From an uncultured Holophagaceae bacterium (lineage in GTDB: Bacteria; Acidobacteriota; Holophagae; Holophagales; Holophagaceae), in contig CAITBU010000462.1 of the NCBI GenBank assembly GCA_903890595.1, forward strand, positions 1-6,216: a DNA stretch of 6,216 bases, in the 5' to 3' direction. Position 1 is the first letter of the stretch, and each line of letters starts with the position of its first letter. The notes under the pieces are model-generated. The model had not been told where the DNA came from, searched no databases, and saw only the letters and a program-made list of their open reading frames with translations. This document shows positions 5,799 to 6,216 of the stretch, piece after piece. The position numbers were made by a program, and so were the translations under genes.

Positions 5799-6216
5799 AT
5801 GCCGGAAGGCAGGCAGGTCCAACAGATGTTCTCGGCCATCGCCGGGCGCTACGACGTCCTGAACCACGTGCTCTCCGGGGGCGTGGACTTCTGGTGGTGG
5901 TGGCGCATGGCCCGGGTCAGCGGCGCCGGCCCCGGGAAGCGCTTCCTGGATGTGGCCGCCGGCACCGGGGACTCCAGCATCGCCCTGGCCCGTCGGGGGG
6001 CCGAGGTGGTCAGCACCGACTTCACCCATGCCATGCTTCGCCTCGGACCGGCCAAGTTCGCCCGCAAGGGCCTGACCAACCTCATCTGGGCCTCCAGCGA
6101 TGCGGACGCCCAGCACCTGCCGTTCCGGGACGCCTCCTTCGACGGCCTCACCATCTGCTACGGCATCCGGAACGTGGAGAACCGAGCCCTGGCCTACGCC
6201 GAGTTCCTGCGGGTGC
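5799..6216 (+). CDS. menG: Demethylmenaquinone/ubiquinone C-methyltransferase (UbiE/MenG), N-terminal part
   Basis: The first 139 residues of a gene that continues past the right edge. It is a SAM-dependent methyltransferase making menaquinone from demethylmenaquinone (or the C-methylation in ubiquinone synthesis), acting at the inner face of the membrane. The UbiE signature at the N-terminus is clear: VQQMFSAIAGRYDVLNHVLS (7-26). SAM-binding motif I is LDVAAGTGD (50-58), with the acidic residue Asp74 at the end of strand 2, followed by DADAQHLPFRDASFDG (101-116) and YGIRNV (121-126), which is diagnostic of the family. The ATG at 5799 has GGAGG 4 nt upstream (5790-5794); an in-frame ATG at 5781 precedes that purine run and is less likely. 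The 'LSxGxDxxWR' stretch here reads FWWWWRM (31-37), with four tryptophans in a row. MenG is preferred over UbiE only because menaquinone users fit the guessed organism. Confidence 0.93.
   Translation, partial: MPEGRQVQQMFSAIAGRYDVLNHVLSGGVDFWWWWRMARVSGAGPGKRFLDVAAGTGDSSIALARRGAEVVSTDFTHAMLRLGPAKFARKGLTNLIWASSDADAQHLPFRDASFDGLTICYGIRNVENRALAYAEFLRV

Noticed and set aside
5778..6154. Minus-strand open frames opposite menG.
   Set aside because: The plus strand has unmistakable UbiE/MenG motifs; the antisense frames are shadows.

Overview
The window is GC-rich bacterial DNA with short intergenic gaps and Shine-Dalgarno-led genes. It holds four complete genes and two genes cut by the window edges. 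The mix suggests a Gram-negative-type chromosome: a molybdopterin radical-SAM enzyme, a TatD nuclease, a secreted FecR/DUF6600 protein, a long acyl-CoA dehydrogenase related to Bacillus FadE and VLCAD, and a UbiE/MenG methyltransferase. An acidobacterial (Geothrix/Holophaga-like) or deltaproteobacterial-type source is my guess from gene style only. No mobile element, tRNA, rRNA or CRISPR array was seen.

Layout, left to right. (1) Positions 1-128, minus strand: the N-terminus of a MoaA-like GTP 3',8-cyclase. (2) A 161-bp divergent spacer. (3) Plus strand: a TatD-family metal-dependent DNase (290-1069), whose 3' end overlaps by 25 bp an unrecognised exported protein with a GTG start (1045-1716); the two look translationally coupled. 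(4) An 87-bp spacer carrying a near-consensus sigma-54 (-24/-12) promoter. (5) Plus strand: a 660-residue exported protein (1804-3786) with a FecR domain, a Trp/Tyr/His-rich DUF6600-type region and a tail of seven ~22-residue Pro/Arg/Glu repeats. (6) A strong bidirectional terminator between convergent genes. (7) Minus strand: a 593-residue acyl-CoA dehydrogenase (3894-5675). (8) A 123-bp divergent spacer with an inverted repeat. (9) Plus strand: the N-terminal 139 residues of the menaquinone/ubiquinone methyltransferase (5799 to the window end).

The genes do not form one pathway. The acyl-CoA dehydrogenase (fatty-acid oxidation, passing electrons to the quinone pool through ETF) and MenG (last step of menaquinone synthesis) are linked only loosely through respiration. 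The most distinctive part is the FecR/DUF6600 repeat protein and its putative sigma-54 promoter. I do not see convincing evidence for a wholly new multi-gene system here.
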